From Streptomyces carpinensis (GTDB lineage: Bacteria; Actinomycetota; Actinomycetes; Streptomycetales; Streptomycetaceae): a stretch of DNA of 64,000 nt. The notes beneath the pieces were generated by a model. The model saw only the letters and a list, made by a program, of their open reading frames with translations. It searched no databases and had not been told where the DNA came from. How positions within the stretch are numbered: the first letter of the stretch is position 1; every line of letters starts with the position of its first letter. Where the stretch lies: NCBI RefSeq assembly GCF_002154505.1, contig NZ_MUBM01000096.1:37188-101187 (forward strand). The letters run 5' to 3'. Both the position numbers and the translations under genes were made by a program. Of this stretch, positions 26,313 to 36,072 are shown in pieces.

Positions 26313-27791
26313 GTGTTCCTGACGATCACCACCACCGGTACCCCAGAACGCCCCGCCACCGACCTGGGCTTCCTGCTCCACAAGCACCCCGGCAGGGCGC
26401 AGGGGTTCTCCACCTCCTACGGCACGGCGCACGTCCTCTACCCCGAGGCGGACGACCGGCGCTGCACGGCGGCGCTGCTGCTGGAGGTCGACCCGGTGGC
26501 CCTGGTCCGGCGGGGCAAGGGCAAGGGCCGGGGCGGCGCACCCGACGCGGCGCTCGCCCAGTACGTCAACGACCGCCCGTACGCGGCCTCCTCGCTGCTC
26601 GCGGTGGCCCTGAGCAGTGTCTTCTCCAGCGCGATGCGGGGCGTGTGCGACGCCAGGCCGCAGCGCGCCCGGCAGCCGATGCCGCTGCGTATCGAGGTGC
26701 CCGCGCTACCGGCCCGCGGAGGCCCCGATCTCGTACGGCGTCTCTTCGAGCCGCTCGGCTGGACGGTGACCGCCCAGCCCGTGGCGCTGGACACCGAGTT
26801 CCCGGAGTGGGGCGACTCGCGGTACGTGGGCCTCGTCCTGGAATCCGGCGCGCTGACCCTCGCCGAGGCGCTGCGCCACCTCTACGTCCTGCTCCCCGTC
26901 CTCGACGACGGCAAGCACTACTGGGTCTCCTCCGACGAGGTCGACAAGCTGCTGCGGGCCGGTGAGGGCTGGCTGGCCGGGCACCCGGAGCAGAAGCTGA
27001 TCACCAGCCGCTACCTGGCGCGCCGCTGGTCGCTCACCCGGCAGGCGATGGAGCGGCTGGAGCTGGTGCGGCTCGCGGAGGCGGACGACAGCGAGGTCGA
27101 GGACATCGACAACGCCGTCGAGGCGGAGAGCGAGACGGAGCAGAAGCCGACGCCGCTCGCCGTGCGGCGGCGGGAGGCGATCGTCGCCGCGCTGAAGGAG
27201 TCCGGCGCCGCCCGGGTCCTCGACCTCGGCTGCGGGCAGGGCCAGTTGGTGCAGGAGCTGCTGAAGGACGCGCGGTTCACCGAGATCGTCGGCGTCGACG
27301 TGTCGATGCGGGCCCTGACCATCGCCTCCCGGCGGCTGAGGCTGGACCGCATGGGGGAGCGGCAGGCGGGGCGCGTCGAACTCCTCCAGGGGTCGCTGGC
27401 CTACACCGACAACCGTCTCAAGGGATACGACGCCGCCGTGCTCAGCGAGGTGATCGAGCACCTCGACCTGCCGCGGCTGCCCGCCCTGGAGTACGCGGTG
27501 TTCGGTTCGGCCCGCCCGCGCACGGTCCTCGTGACCACCCCGAACGTCGAGTACAACGTCCGCTGGGAGTCCCTCCCGGCCGGACACGTCCGCCACGGCG
27601 ACCACCGCTTCGAGTGGACGCGCGAGGAGTTCCGCGCCTGGGCGCACGCGGTGGCCGAACGACACGGTTACGGCGTCGGGTTCGTGCCCGTCGGACCGGA
27701 CGACCCCGAGGTGGGGCCGCCCACGCAGATGGCCGTCTTCGAGCTGGGCACGGTCGGGTCGAGGACCGAGAAGGAGGCGAAGGCATCATGA
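26313..27791 (+). CDS. hen1: Bacterial Hen1: 3'-terminal RNA ribose 2'-O-methyltransferase
   Basis: 492 residues. The N-terminal half (about 1-240) is the bacterial Hen1 domain that activates Pnkp ligase (DLGFLLHKHPGRAQGFSTSYG, YVNDRPYAASSLLAVALSSV). The C-terminal half is an SAM methyltransferase: VLDLGCGQGQLVQELL, then the metal-binding SEVIEHLDLPR and a histidine in HGDHRFEW. It methylates the 2'-OH at the cut site of a damaged RNA before sealing, which prevents re-cleavage at that site. GTG at 26313 is the start that gives the conserved FLTITTTG opening. Its stop overlaps the pnkp ATG. Confidence 0.95.
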   Translation: MFLTITTTGTPERPATDLGFLLHKHPGRAQGFSTSYGTAHVLYPEADDRRCTAALLLEVDPVALVRRGKGKGRGGAPDAALAQYVNDRPYAASSLLAVALSSVFSSAMRGVCDARPQRARQPMPLRIEVPALPARGGPDLVRRLFEPLGWTVTAQPVALDTEFPEWGDSRYVGLVLESGALTLAEALRHLYVLLPVLDDGKHYWVSSDEVDKLLRAGEGWLAGHPEQKLITSRYLARRWSLTRQAMERLELVRLAEADDSEVEDIDNAVEAESETEQKPTPLAVRRREAIVAALKESGAARVLDLGCGQGQLVQELLKDARFTEIVGVDVSMRALTIASRRLRLDRMGERQAGRVELLQGSLAYTDNRLKGYDAAVLSEVIEHLDLPRLPALEYAVFGSARPRTVLVTTPNVEYNVRWESLPAGHVRHGDHRFEWTREEFRAWAHAVAERHGYGVGFVPVGPDDPEVGPPTQMAVFELGTVGSRTEKEAKAS

Positions 27792-30355
27792 CCGAGACAC
27801 AGACCACAGGACGGGTGCTGCCCGTCACCGACCTCTCCCTCGTCGTCCTCGTCGGCGCCTCCGGCTCGGGCAAGTCCACCTTCGCGCGCCGGCACTTCAA
27901 GCCCACCGAGGTCATCTCCTCGGACTTCTGCCGCGGCCTGGTCAGCGACGACGAGAACGACCAGAGCGCCACCCGGGACGCCTTCGAGGTGCTGCACTAC
28001 ATCGCGGGCAAGCGCCTGGCGGCCGGCCGCCGTACCGTCGTCGACGCCACCAGCGTGCGGCAGGACGCCCGCCGGCAGCTGATCGACCTGGCGCGCAGCC
28101 ACGACGTGCTGCCCATCGCCATCGTGCTCGACGTGCCCGAGGAGGTGTGCGCGGAGCGCAACGCGGGCCGCGGCGACCGGGCCGGGATGCCGCGCCGCGT
28201 CATCCAGCGCCACATCCGCGAACTCCGCCGCTCCGTACGGCACCTGGAGCGCGAGGGCTTCCGCAAGGTGCACGTCCTGCGCGGCGTCGAGGACGTCGAG
28301 AACGCCACCGTCGTCACCGAGAAGCGCTTCAACGACCTCACCCACCTCACCGGCCCCTTCGACATCATCGGTGACGTCCACGGCTGCTCCGCCGAACTGG
28401 AGTCCCTGCTCGGCAAGTTGGGCTATGTCGACGGCGAGCACCCCGAGGGCCGCACCGCCGTCTTCGTCGGTGACCTGGTGGACCGCGGCCCCGACACCCC
28501 CGGCGTCCTGCGCCGCGTGATGTCGATGGTGGAGTCCGGCCACGCGCTGTGCGTGCCGGGCAACCACGAGAACAAGTACGGCCGTCACCTGGGCGGCCGC
28601 AGAGTCCAGCTCACCCACGGCCTGGCGGAGACCGTCGAGCAGATGGCGGGCGAGAGCGAGGAGTTCAGGGCCCGGGTACGGGGGTTCATCGACGGCCTGG
28701 TCAGCCACTACGTGCTGGACGGCGGCCGGCTGGTCGTCTGCCACGCCGGTCTGCCCGAGAAGTACCACGGCCGCACCTCCGGCCGGGTGCGCTCGCACGC
28801 GCTCTACGGCGAGACCACCGGGGAGACGGACGAGTTCGGCCTGCCGGTGCGCTACCCGTGGGCTGAGGACTACCGCGGCCGGGCGGCGGTGGTCTACGGC
28901 CACACCCCGGTCCCGCAGGCCACCTGGCTCAACAACACGATCTGCGTGGACACGGGAGCCGTCTTCGGCGGCAGGCTGACCGCGCTGCGCTGGCCGGAGC
29001 GCGAGCTGGTCGACGTACCGGCCGAGCGGGTCTGGTACGAGCCGGTCAAGCCGCTGCGCTCCGAGGCGCCCGGCGGACAGGACGGGAGGCCGCTGGACCT
29101 CGGCGACGTGCACGGCCGCCGGATCGTCGAGACCCGCCACGCGGGCCGGATCTCCGTCCGCGAGGAGAACGCGGCGGCGGCGCTGGAGGTCATGAGCCGC
29201 TTCGCCATCGACCCGAGGCTGCTGCCGTACCTGCCGCCCACCATGGCGCCGACCGCGACGTCCAAGGCCGGCGCCCGCGGCGGAGCCGCTGACGAACACT
29301 TCCTGGAGCACCCGGAGGAGGCCTTCGCGCAGTACCGGGAGGACGGGGTCGCGCGGGTGGTGTGCGAGGAGAAGCACATGGGCTCGCGGGCGGTGGCCCT
29401 GGTGTGCCGGGACGCGCAGGCGGCGCGCCGCCGTTTCGGCGCGGACGGTCCCACGGGGTCCTTGTACACCCGTACCGGCCGCCCGTTCTTCGACGACCCG
29501 TCGGTCACCGAGCAGATCCTCGACCGTCTGCGCACGGCGGCCGGCGACGCCGGACTCTGGTCCGAGCTGGACACGGACTGGATGCTGCTGGACGCCGAGC
29601 TGATGCCGTGGTCGCTGAAGGCCTCCGGGCTGCTGCGGGCGCAGTACGCGGCGGTGGGCGCGGCCTCCGGTGCGGCGTTCCCGGGCGTGCTGGCCGCGCT
29701 GGAGGGCGCCGAGGCCCGCGGCGTCGACGTCACCGACCTGCTGGGCCGCCAGCGCGAGCGGGCCGGTGACGCCGCCGCCTTCACGGCCGCCTACCGCCGC
29801 TACTGCTGGACCACCGACGGGCTGGACGGCGTCCGCCTGGCGCCGTTCCAGATCCTGGCGGTCCAGGGCCGCAGCCTGGCCGCGCTGCCCCACGACCGGC
29901 AGCTCGCACTGATCGACCGCCTGGTGGAGCACGACGGGACCGGTCTGCTGCGGACCACCCGGCGCCTGTACGTCGACACCGGCGACCCGGAGTCGGTGCG
30001 GGCCGGCGTCGACTGGTGGCTGGAGATGACCGGGCGCGGCGGCGAGGGCATGGTGGTCAAACCGCTGGGCGCCCTGGTGCGCACCGCGGAGGGCCGCCTG
30101 GTCCAGCCCGGCATCAAGTGCCGCGGCCGGGAGTACCTGCGGATCGTCTACGGCCCCGAGTACACCCGCCCGGACAACCTGGCCCGGCTGCGGCAGCGCT
30201 TCCTGAACCACAAGCGGTCCCTGGCGGTCCGCGAGTACGCCCTCGGCCTGGAGGCCCTGGACCGGCTGGCCGACGGGGAGCCGCTGTGGCGGGTGCACGA
30301 GGCGGTGTTCGGGGTGCTGGCCCTGGAGTCGGAGCCGGTGGACCCACGGCTGTGA
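27788..30355 (+). CDS. pnkp: Pnkp: polynucleotide kinase, 2',3'-phosphatase and RNA ligase
   Basis: 855-residue three-domain RNA-repair enzyme. Residues about 15-180: 5'-OH kinase with P-loop LVGASGSGKSTFARRHF. Residues about 190-470: metallophosphoesterase with GDVHG, VGDLVDRGPDT and GNHENKYG. Residues about 490-855: adenylyltransferase/ligase domain with the lysine nucleophile, K529, in CEEKHMGSRA and later EGMVVKPLG. With Hen1 it repairs RNAs, chiefly tRNAs, cut by ribotoxins. ATG overlaps the hen1 stop (ATGA), so they are made together. All three active sites look intact. Confidence 0.96.
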   Translation: MTETQTTGRVLPVTDLSLVVLVGASGSGKSTFARRHFKPTEVISSDFCRGLVSDDENDQSATRDAFEVLHYIAGKRLAAGRRTVVDATSVRQDARRQLIDLARSHDVLPIAIVLDVPEEVCAERNAGRGDRAGMPRRVIQRHIRELRRSVRHLEREGFRKVHVLRGVEDVENATVVTEKRFNDLTHLTGPFDIIGDVHGCSAELESLLGKLGYVDGEHPEGRTAVFVGDLVDRGPDTPGVLRRVMSMVESGHALCVPGNHENKYGRHLGGRRVQLTHGLAETVEQMAGESEEFRARVRGFIDGLVSHYVLDGGRLVVCHAGLPEKYHGRTSGRVRSHALYGETTGETDEFGLPVRYPWAEDYRGRAAVVYGHTPVPQATWLNNTICVDTGAVFGGRLTALRWPERELVDVPAERVWYEPVKPLRSEAPGGQDGRPLDLGDVHGRRIVETRHAGRISVREENAAAALEVMSRFAIDPRLLPYLPPTMAPTATSKAGARGGAADEHFLEHPEEAFAQYREDGVARVVCEEKHMGSRAVALVCRDAQAARRRFGADGPTGSLYTRTGRPFFDDPSVTEQILDRLRTAAGDAGLWSELDTDWMLLDAELMPWSLKASGLLRAQYAAVGAASGAAFPGVLAALEGAEARGVDVTDLLGRQRERAGDAAAFTAAYRRYCWTTDGLDGVRLAPFQILAVQGRSLAALPHDRQLALIDRLVEHDGTGLLRTTRRLYVDTGDPESVRAGVDWWLEMTGRGGEGMVVKPLGALVRTAEGRLVQPGIKCRGREYLRIVYGPEYTRPDNLARLRQRFLNHKRSLAVREYALGLEALDRLADGEPLWRVHEAVFGVLALESEPVDPRL

Positions 30356-30474
30356 CCGGGAGCCTCGCGCGTGGAGGAACGGTGCATGACAAGGAGAACG
30401 GAGGGCCGTAACAAGAAGGCGCGGAAACGGACGAGGAGAGGGTGAAGTCGGTCACTGTTGGTCAGGATGGAGGC

Positions 30475-31701
30475 ATGGGATTCCATGTCGACTCCGAGGC
30501 CGGGCGGCTGCGCCGCGTCATCCTCCACCGGCCCGATCTCGAGCTCAAAAGGCTCACCCCCAGTAACAAGAACGCCCTTCTCTTCGACGACGTGCTGTGG
30601 GTGCGCCGGGCGCGCGCCGAGCACGACGGGTTCGCCGACGTGCTGCGCGACCGCGGGGTCGCCGTGCACCTCTTCGGGGACCTGCTGACCGAGACGATGG
30701 AGATCCCGTCGGCCCGGTCGCTCGTCCTGGACCGCGTCTTCGACGAGAAGGAGTACGGGCCGCTGGCCGCCGACCACCTCCGGGACGCGTTCGAGACGCT
30801 GACCGCCCCGGAGCTGGCGGAGGCCCTGGTCGGCGGCATGACCAAGCGCGAGTTCCTCCAGTCGTACGCGGAGCCGACCTCCGTGCGCTTCCACGTGATG
30901 GACCTGGACGACTTCCTGCTCGGCCCGCTGCCCAACCACCTCTTCACCCGCGACACCTCCGCCTGGATCTACGACGGCGTCTCCATCAACGCGATGCGCT
31001 GGCCCGCCCGGCAGCGCGAAACCGTGCACTTCGAGGCGATCTACCGCTACCACCCGCTGTTCCGCGGCGAGAGGTTCCACTTGTGGTCCGAGGGGCAGGC
31101 CGACTACCCGTCCACCATCGAGGGCGGGGACGTGCTGGTCATCGGCAACGGCGCGGTGCTGATCGGCATGAGCGAGCGCACCACCCCGCAGGCCGTGGAG
31201 ATGCTCGCGCACAAGCTGTTCGCCGCCGGGTCGGCCAGTACGATCGTCGCGCTCGACATGCCCAAGCGGCGCGCCTTCATGCACCTGGACACCGTGATGA
31301 CCATGGTCGACGGCGACACCTTCACCCAGTACGCCGGGCTCGGCATGCTCCGCTCGTACACCATCGAGCCGGGCGCGGGGGACAAGGAACTGAAGGTCAC
31401 CGACCATCCGCCGGAGCACATGCACCGCGCGATCGCCGCCGCGCTCGGGCTGAACGAGGTCCGGGTCCTGACCGCCACCCAGGACGTGCACGCGGCCGAA
31501 CGCGAGCAGTGGGACGACGGCTGCAACGTGCTGGCCGTCGAGCCGGGCGTCGTCGTCGCCTACGAGCGCAACTCCACCACCAACACGCATCTGCGCAAGC
31601 AGGGCATCGAGGTGATCGAGATCCCGGGCAGCGAGCTGGGGCGGGGCAGGGGCGGCCCGCGCTGCATGAGCTGTCCGGTGCAGCGGGACGCGATCGCATA
31701 G
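30475..31701 (+). CDS. arcA: Arginine deiminase
   Basis: 408-residue guanidino-modifying enzyme: arginine + H2O to citrulline + NH3. Motifs: [16 protein letters not shown]; the Glu-Gly-Gly-Asp segment [13 protein letters not shown]; the His in [14 protein letters not shown]; and the C-terminal catalytic Cys in [17 protein letters not shown]. The ATG at 30475 gives the usual [18 protein letters not shown] start and is 6 bases after CAGGAT (30463-30468), suggesting a leaderless mRNA; GTG at 30442 is an upstream in-frame alternative. Carbamate kinase (arcC) is not found nearby, so the ATP-yielding end of the pathway must be elsewhere or absent. Confidence 0.95.
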   Translation: MGFHVDSEAGRLRRVILHRPDLELKRLTPSNKNALLFDDVLWVRRARAEHDGFADVLRDRGVAVHLFGDLLTETMEIPSARSLVLDRVFDEKEYGPLAADHLRDAFETLTAPELAEALVGGMTKREFLQSYAEPTSVRFHVMDLDDFLLGPLPNHLFTRDTSAWIYDGVSINAMRWPARQRETVHFEAIYRYHPLFRGERFHLWSEGQADYPSTIEGGDVLVIGNGAVLIGMSERTTPQAVEMLAHKLFAAGSASTIVALDMPKRRAFMHLDTVMTMVDGDTFTQYAGLGMLRSYTIEPGAGDKELKVTDHPPEHMHRAIAAALGLNEVRVLTATQDVHAAEREQWDDGCNVLAVEPGVVVAYERNSTTNTHLRKQGIEVIEIPGSELGRGRGGPRCMSCPVQRDAIA

Positions 31702-31754
31702 AGATCGGGTCGCAAAGGAGATCGATCGCATAGAAATTCTGGGAGTCGTATAGA
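31692..31754. repeat. Three spaced copies of a TCGYATAGA element before the carbamoyltransferase gene
   Basis: GATCGCATAGA at 31692-31702 (across the arcA stop), the same at 31724-31734, and AGTCGTATAGA at 31744-31754; copies 2 and 3 continue with AATTC-like bases. Spacings are 32 and 20 bases, about three and two helical turns. The last copy contains a TAGAAT -10-like box. These look like operator sites, perhaps ARG boxes for ArgR. Confidence 0.5.
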
Positions 31755-31794
31755 ATTCCATCAGACCCTGTCCCTCACCCGTTGGAGCGCCCCC

Positions 31795-32802
31795 ATGGCG
31801 ACAGTCCCGACCGCCCTCGCCGGCCGCCACTTCCTCAAGGAGCTGGACTTCACCGAGGAGGAGTTCCGCGGCCTGGTCGAGCTGGCCGCCGAGCTGAAGG
31901 CCGCCAAGAAGGCCGGGACCGAGCCGCGGTACCTCGCCGGGAAGAACATCGCCCTGATCTTCGAGAAGACCTCGACGCGCACCCGTTGCGCGTTCGAGGT
32001 CGCCGCCGCCGACCAGGGCGCCTCCACGACCTACCTGGACCCCTCCGGCTCCCAGATCGGGCACAAGGAGTCCGTGAGGGACACCGCCCGCGTCCTCGGC
32101 CGGATGTTCGACGCCATCGAGTTCCGGGGCGACAGCCAGGACGCCGTCGAGGAGCTGGCCGCCCACGCCGGCGTGCCCGTCTACAACGGGCTCACCGACG
32201 ACTGGCACCCCACCCAGATGCTCGCCGACGTGCTCACCATGACCGAGCACAGCGGCAAGCCCCTGAGGGAGATCGCCTTCGCCTACCTCGGCGACGCCCG
32301 CTTCAACATGGGCAACTCCTACCTGGTCACCGGCGCCCTGCTCGGCATGGACGTACGCCTGGTGGCGCCCAAGAGCTACTGGCCCGCCCAGGAGATCGTC
32401 GACCGGGCGCGCGAGCTCGCCGAGACCAGCGGCGCGCGCATCACCCTCACCGAGTCCCTCGAGGACGGCGTGCGCGGCGCCGACTTCGTCGCCACCGACG
32501 TCTGGGTGTCCATGGGCGAGCCCAAGGAGGTCTGGGACGAGCGCATCGAGGCCCTCGCCCCGTACGCCGTGACCATGGACGTGCTGCGCGCCACCGGCAA
32601 CCCGGACGTGAGGTTCCTGCACTGCCTGCCGGCGTTCCACGACCTCGGGACCAAGGTCGGCCGCGAGATCCACGAGCGGCACGGCCTCACCTCCCTGGAG
32701 GTGACCGACGAGGTCTTCGAGTCCTCCCACTCCGTCGTCTTCGACGAGGCCGAGAACCGCCTGCACACCATCAAGGCGATCATGGTCGCCACCCTCGCCT
32801 GA
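31795..32802 (+). CDS. argF: Ornithine carbamoyltransferase
   Basis: 335-residue enzyme joining carbamoyl phosphate and ornithine to make citrulline, or the reverse as the catabolic enzyme ArcB. Carbamoyl-phosphate motif [13 protein letters not shown] at about residue 60; [14 protein letters not shown] in the middle; ornithine-site HCLPAFHD at about 280; normal length. Next to arginine deiminase and an amino acid permease, a catabolic role is likely, so arcB would also be a fair name. The upstream repeats suggest its own arginine-responsive promoter. A hairpin follows. Confidence 0.94.
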   Translation: MATVPTALAGRHFLKELDFTEEEFRGLVELAAELKAAKKAGTEPRYLAGKNIALIFEKTSTRTRCAFEVAAADQGASTTYLDPSGSQIGHKESVRDTARVLGRMFDAIEFRGDSQDAVEELAAHAGVPVYNGLTDDWHPTQMLADVLTMTEHSGKPLREIAFAYLGDARFNMGNSYLVTGALLGMDVRLVAPKSYWPAQEIVDRARELAETSGARITLTESLEDGVRGADFVATDVWVSMGEPKEVWDERIEALAPYAVTMDVLRATGNPDVRFLHCLPAFHDLGTKVGREIHERHGLTSLEVTDEVFESSHSVVFDEAENRLHTIKAIMVATLA

Positions 32803-32838
32803 GGCGAAGCCCGGCCGAAGCGCCCGGCCGAGGAGACA

Positions 32839-32855
32839 GGCCGGGAAACCCGGCC
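32839..32855. terminator. Short GC-rich hairpin after the carbamoyltransferase gene
   Basis: GGCCGGG-AAA-CCCGGCC, perfect 7-bp arms, within a stretch that repeats CCCGGCCGA three times. Confidence 0.5.
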
Positions 32856-32965
32856 GAGGAGCCCGACCCCGTATCCTGACCGACGGCCCCGGAACCACCC
32901 ATTCCGTGGTCGCCGAGCGACCTCACCCGGTCGCCCCGCATCACCAGAAACGAGCACCACCCCCC

Positions 32966-34423
32966 ATGCCCGCTCCCCGCATCAAGTCCCCGGCCCTCCT
33001 CGTCGCCGAATCCGGCGCCGACCGCGCGGGCCACGGCCTCAGGCGCACGATGGGACTGTTCCAACTCGTGTGCTTCGGCGTCGGCGCGATCGTCGGCACC
33101 GGCATCTTCGTCGGTCTGTCCGACTCGGTCGCCCAGGCCGGCCCGGCCGTCGTCGTCTCCTTCGTGCTGGCCGCGATCACCTGCGTGCTCACCGCGTTCG
33201 CCTTCGCCGAGCTGGGCGGCGCGATCCCGGTCTCCGGCTCCTCGTACTCCTTCGCCTACGCGGGTCTCGGCGAGTCCACGGCCTTCCTGGTCGGCTGGTG
33301 CCTGCTGCTCGAATACGGCGTGTCGGTCTCGGCGGTCGCGGTCGGGTGGAGCCAGTACGTCAACGAGCTGCTGCACAGCCTCACCGGATGGCAGCTGCCG
33401 GCCGTGCTCTCCGCGGGCCCCGGCGACGGCGGGATCGTCAACCTGCCCGCCGTGATCGTCATCGCCCTGGCCTCCATGCTGCTGGTGCGCGGGGTGCGCG
33501 AGAGCGCCCGGGCGACCGCCGCGATGGCGGTGCTCAAGCTCGCCATCCTGCTGGCGTTCTGCGCCATCGGTTTCACCGCCTTCAAGCACGGCAACCTCAC
33601 CCCGTTCTCGCCGGCCGGCCTCGGCGGGATCGGCGCCGGCACCACGGCCGCCTTCTTCTCCTACATCGGCTTCGACGCGATCACGACGGCCGGCGAGGAG
33701 GCCAAGAACCCGCGCCGGGACATCCCGCTGGCGATCCTCGTCTGCATCGGCCTGGTCACCCTGCTGTACTGCGCCGTCGCGCTCGCCGCGATCGGGGCCA
33801 TCGGCGGCGACCAGGTCGGCGGCCGGCCCGCCGCGCTGAGCTACATCGTGAACGTGGTGACCGGCTCCTCGGTCGGCGGCGCCGTGATCGCCTTCGGCGC
33901 GGTCGTCGCCATCGCCTCCGTCGTGCTCGCCGTGATGTACGGCCAGACCCGCATCCTCATGTCGATGTCCCGCGACGGCCTCGTCCCGCGCGTCTTCGAG
34001 AAGGTCTCGCCGAAGACCTCGACGCCCGTCGCCGGCACCCTGATCGTCGGGATCGTCTTCGCGCTGCCCGCGGCCTTCGCGTCGCTGGACGCCGTGGTCA
34101 ACCTGTGCACCATCGGCACCCTCGCCACCATGGCCGTGGTCAACGTCGCCGTGATCGCGCTGCGCCGCCGCGAGCCCGGCCTGGCCCGCGGCTTCCGGGT
34201 GCCGCTCTACCCCGTGGTCCCGCTGCTCGGCATCGTCTGCTGCCTGTACCTGATGTACGAGACGGGCTGGTCCACCTGGATCCAGTTCGCCGCCTTCCTC
34301 GCCGCCGGGGCCGTCGTCTACGTCCTCTACGGCCGCCGGAACTCCCGGCTCGGGGCGGCGCGGGCGGCGGGCTCCACGGCCGTCACGCCGGACGCAGCCG
34401 AGGCGGAGCCGCAGACAGTCTGA
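32966..34423 (+). CDS. APC-family amino acid permease
   Basis: 485-residue membrane transporter with about 12-14 helices. Helix 1 has the APC substrate motif VGAIVGTGIFVGLS; helix 6 has FFSYIGFDAITTAGEEAKNPRRDIP, typical of cationic amino acid transporters. A soluble C-terminal tail follows the last helix. Its position after arginine deiminase and carbamoyltransferase suggests uptake of arginine or arginine/ornithine exchange. The ATG at 32966 follows a C-rich stretch without an SD sequence. Its end overlaps the convergent ATPase-like gene by 41 bases. Confidence 0.9.
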   Translation: MPAPRIKSPALLVAESGADRAGHGLRRTMGLFQLVCFGVGAIVGTGIFVGLSDSVAQAGPAVVVSFVLAAITCVLTAFAFAELGGAIPVSGSSYSFAYAGLGESTAFLVGWCLLLEYGVSVSAVAVGWSQYVNELLHSLTGWQLPAVLSAGPGDGGIVNLPAVIVIALASMLLVRGVRESARATAAMAVLKLAILLAFCAIGFTAFKHGNLTPFSPAGLGGIGAGTTAAFFSYIGFDAITTAGEEAKNPRRDIPLAILVCIGLVTLLYCAVALAAIGAIGGDQVGGRPAALSYIVNVVTGSSVGGAVIAFGAVVAIASVVLAVMYGQTRILMSMSRDGLVPRVFEKVSPKTSTPVAGTLIVGIVFALPAAFASLDAVVNLCTIGTLATMAVVNVAVIALRRREPGLARGFRVPLYPVVPLLGIVCCLYLMYETGWSTWIQFAAFLAAGAVVYVLYGRRNSRLGAARAAGSTAVTPDAAEAEPQTV

Positions 34424-34865
34424 ACCACACCGCCTTGCCCGACTCGGTCGGGCGGTGCCCGCAGGCGGAGCTGAGGGCGCGGATCAGCAGCAGGCCGCGC
34501 CCGTCCTCCCGCCAGGGGTCGGGCATCACGGGATCCGGGCGGGTCAGGCCGCCGGGCGGCGCCGGGTCCGGATCGTGCACCTCGACGTGACAGCCGGTCG
34601 GAAGCAGGTGCACCACCAGCTCTATCGGGCCGGTGCCCGCGGTGTGCTCCACGGCGTTGGCGACCAGTTCCGCCGTGAGCAGCTCCGCCGTGTCGCTGTC
34701 GGCCGTGACCGGGTGGGCCGGCTCGGCCAGCACCGTACGGACCAGGGCACGGGCCACCGGCACGGCGGCGGCCGTGTGCGGCAGCGCAACGCGCCAGGAG
34801 GCCGAGGCTGAGGGTTCGTGCACCGTGTGTCCGTTCATGGTGCAGGGCGTTGCGGTGACGACCAT
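34383..34865 (-). CDS. ATP-binding protein, RsbW-type anti-sigma factor kinase family
   Basis: 160-residue histidine-kinase-like ATPase of the small Streptomyces type. N-box TAELLTAELVANAVEHT near residue 70; VEVHDPDP, then DGRGLLLIRALSSACG, the G1/G2 region. These proteins often control sigma factors or anti-anti-sigma factors; the partner is not adjacent. ATG at 34865 has CAGGG about 7 bases upstream; ATG at 34838 is possible. It overlaps the permease gene tail to tail. Confidence 0.8.
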   Translation of the reverse strand: MVVTATPCTMNGHTVHEPSASASWRVALPHTAAAVPVARALVRTVLAEPAHPVTADSDTAELLTAELVANAVEHTAGTGPIELVVHLLPTGCHVEVHDPDPAPPGGLTRPDPVMPDPWREDGRGLLLIRALSSACGHRPTESGKAVWFRLSAAPPRLRPA

Positions 34866-35238
34866 CCGGCTGCCCTGCTTTCGACGAGGGAATGGTACGG
34901 GGGCCGTCGCCGGAGGCTTCCGGCGGGCTCCGTCCGGGATCGACGGCCCCGGCACGGTCGGCCTACCCGGGGGGACGGCCGGCCTCCCGCGCCGGGTCCA
35001 GTCGTTACCGCGCTATTGACGAGCCGTGACGATGTGATGGACACCGGTCGCGCACCGTCCACATTCGTCCCACGCTCTATCGCGCACTCGTGACGACAGT
35101 CACGAATGGGTGATAACTTCGATGGGAAGAACTCGGCGAGGCGCAGCTACCGGTACAGGTACCTGCACCGGTCCAGCCAGAGGCAGCAGACAGCAGGCAC
35201 GGGCAGTTCCCCGAGGAGCGCCGAGGAGGCCGTACGTC
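34866..35238. promoter_or_regulatory. Divergent promoter region with the aryl-CoA operator
   Basis: 373 bases between the ATPase-like gene and the enoyl-CoA hydratase gene. It holds TCGTGAC-GACA-GTCACGA (35088-35105), a perfect 7-bp inverted repeat, and a -10 box TAACTT at 35114-35119, 18 bases after GTGACG (35090-35095). GTGACGACAGTCA with the same 18-base spacing recurs at 41963-41992. The leader to the ATG at 35239 is about 110 bases. No gene seen. Confidence 0.6.
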
Positions 35239-36066
35239 ATGAGTCCCTTCACCGGCTCCGCCGGCCGCACCGCCGACTGGCGCCACCTGCGCGTCAAGCT
35301 CGACGGGGGCGTCGCCACCGTCACCCTCGCCCGCCCCGAGAAACTCAACGCGCTCACCTTCGGCGCCTACGCCGACCTGCGCGACCTGCTCGCCGAGCTG
35401 TCCCGGGAGCGGGCCGTGCGCGCCCTGGTGCTGGCGGGCGAGGGACGCGGCTTCTGCTCGGGCGGCGACGTCGACGAGATCATCGGCGCCACCCTGGGCA
35501 TGGACACCGCCGAGCTGCTGGACTTCAACCGGATGACCGGACAGGTCGTACGGGCCGTACGGGAGTGCCCGTTCCCGGTGATCGCGGCGGTGCACGGGGT
35601 GGCGGCGGGGGCCGGGGCCGTGCTGGCGCTGGCGGCCGACTTCCGGGTGGCCGACCCGAGCGCCCGCTTCGCCTTCCTCTTCACCCGGGTCGGCCTGTCC
35701 GGCGGAGACATGGGCGCCGCCTATCTGCTGCCCCGGGTGGTCGGGCTCGGCCACGCCACCCGGCTGCTGATGCTCGGCGAGCCGGTGCGGGCACCCGAGG
35801 CCGAGCGGATCGGCCTGATCAGCCAGCTCACCGACGAGGGCTACGCAGACGAGGCGGCCCAGGTCCTGGCCCGCCGCCTGGCCGACGGCCCCGCCCTCGC
35901 CCACGCCCAGACCAAGGCCCTGCTCACCGCCGAGCTGGACATGCCCCTGGCCGCGTCGGTGGAGCTGGACGCCGCCACCCAGGCCCTGCTGATGAACGGC
36001 GAGGACTACGCCGAGTTCCACGCGGCCTTCACCGACAAGCGGCCGCCGAAATGGCGGGGGAAGTGA
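35239..36066 (+). CDS. Enoyl-CoA hydratase/isomerase family protein
   Basis: 275-residue crotonase-fold enzyme. VTLARPEKLNALTFGAYADL near residue 30; oxyanion-loop RGFCSGGDVDEIIG; AVHGVAAGAGAVLALAADFRVADP; then FLFTRVGLSGGDMGAAYLLPRVVG. The Asp in place of a catalytic Glu means hydratase versus isomerase cannot be told. First gene of an operon with the fused monooxygenase/reductase 6 bases on; it probably acts on the ring-reduced CoA product. RBS GAGGAGG precedes the ATG by 9 bases. Confidence 0.9.
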   Translation: MSPFTGSAGRTADWRHLRVKLDGGVATVTLARPEKLNALTFGAYADLRDLLAELSRERAVRALVLAGEGRGFCSGGDVDEIIGATLGMDTAELLDFNRMTGQVVRAVRECPFPVIAAVHGVAAGAGAVLALAADFRVADPSARFAFLFTRVGLSGGDMGAAYLLPRVVGLGHATRLLMLGEPVRAPEAERIGLISQLTDEGYADEAAQVLARRLADGPALAHAQTKALLTAELDMPLAASVELDAATQALLMNGEDYAEFHAAFTDKRPPKWRGK

Positions 36067-36072
36067 GCGGGG

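Noticed and set aside
27668..30298. Long minus-strand frame opposite Pnkp
   Set aside because: It is a GC-bias shadow; Pnkp on the plus strand has all three enzymatic domains.
30475..34423. A complete arginine deiminase pathway
   Set aside because: Deiminase, carbamoyltransferase and a permease are present, but no carbamate kinase gene is found in the window.
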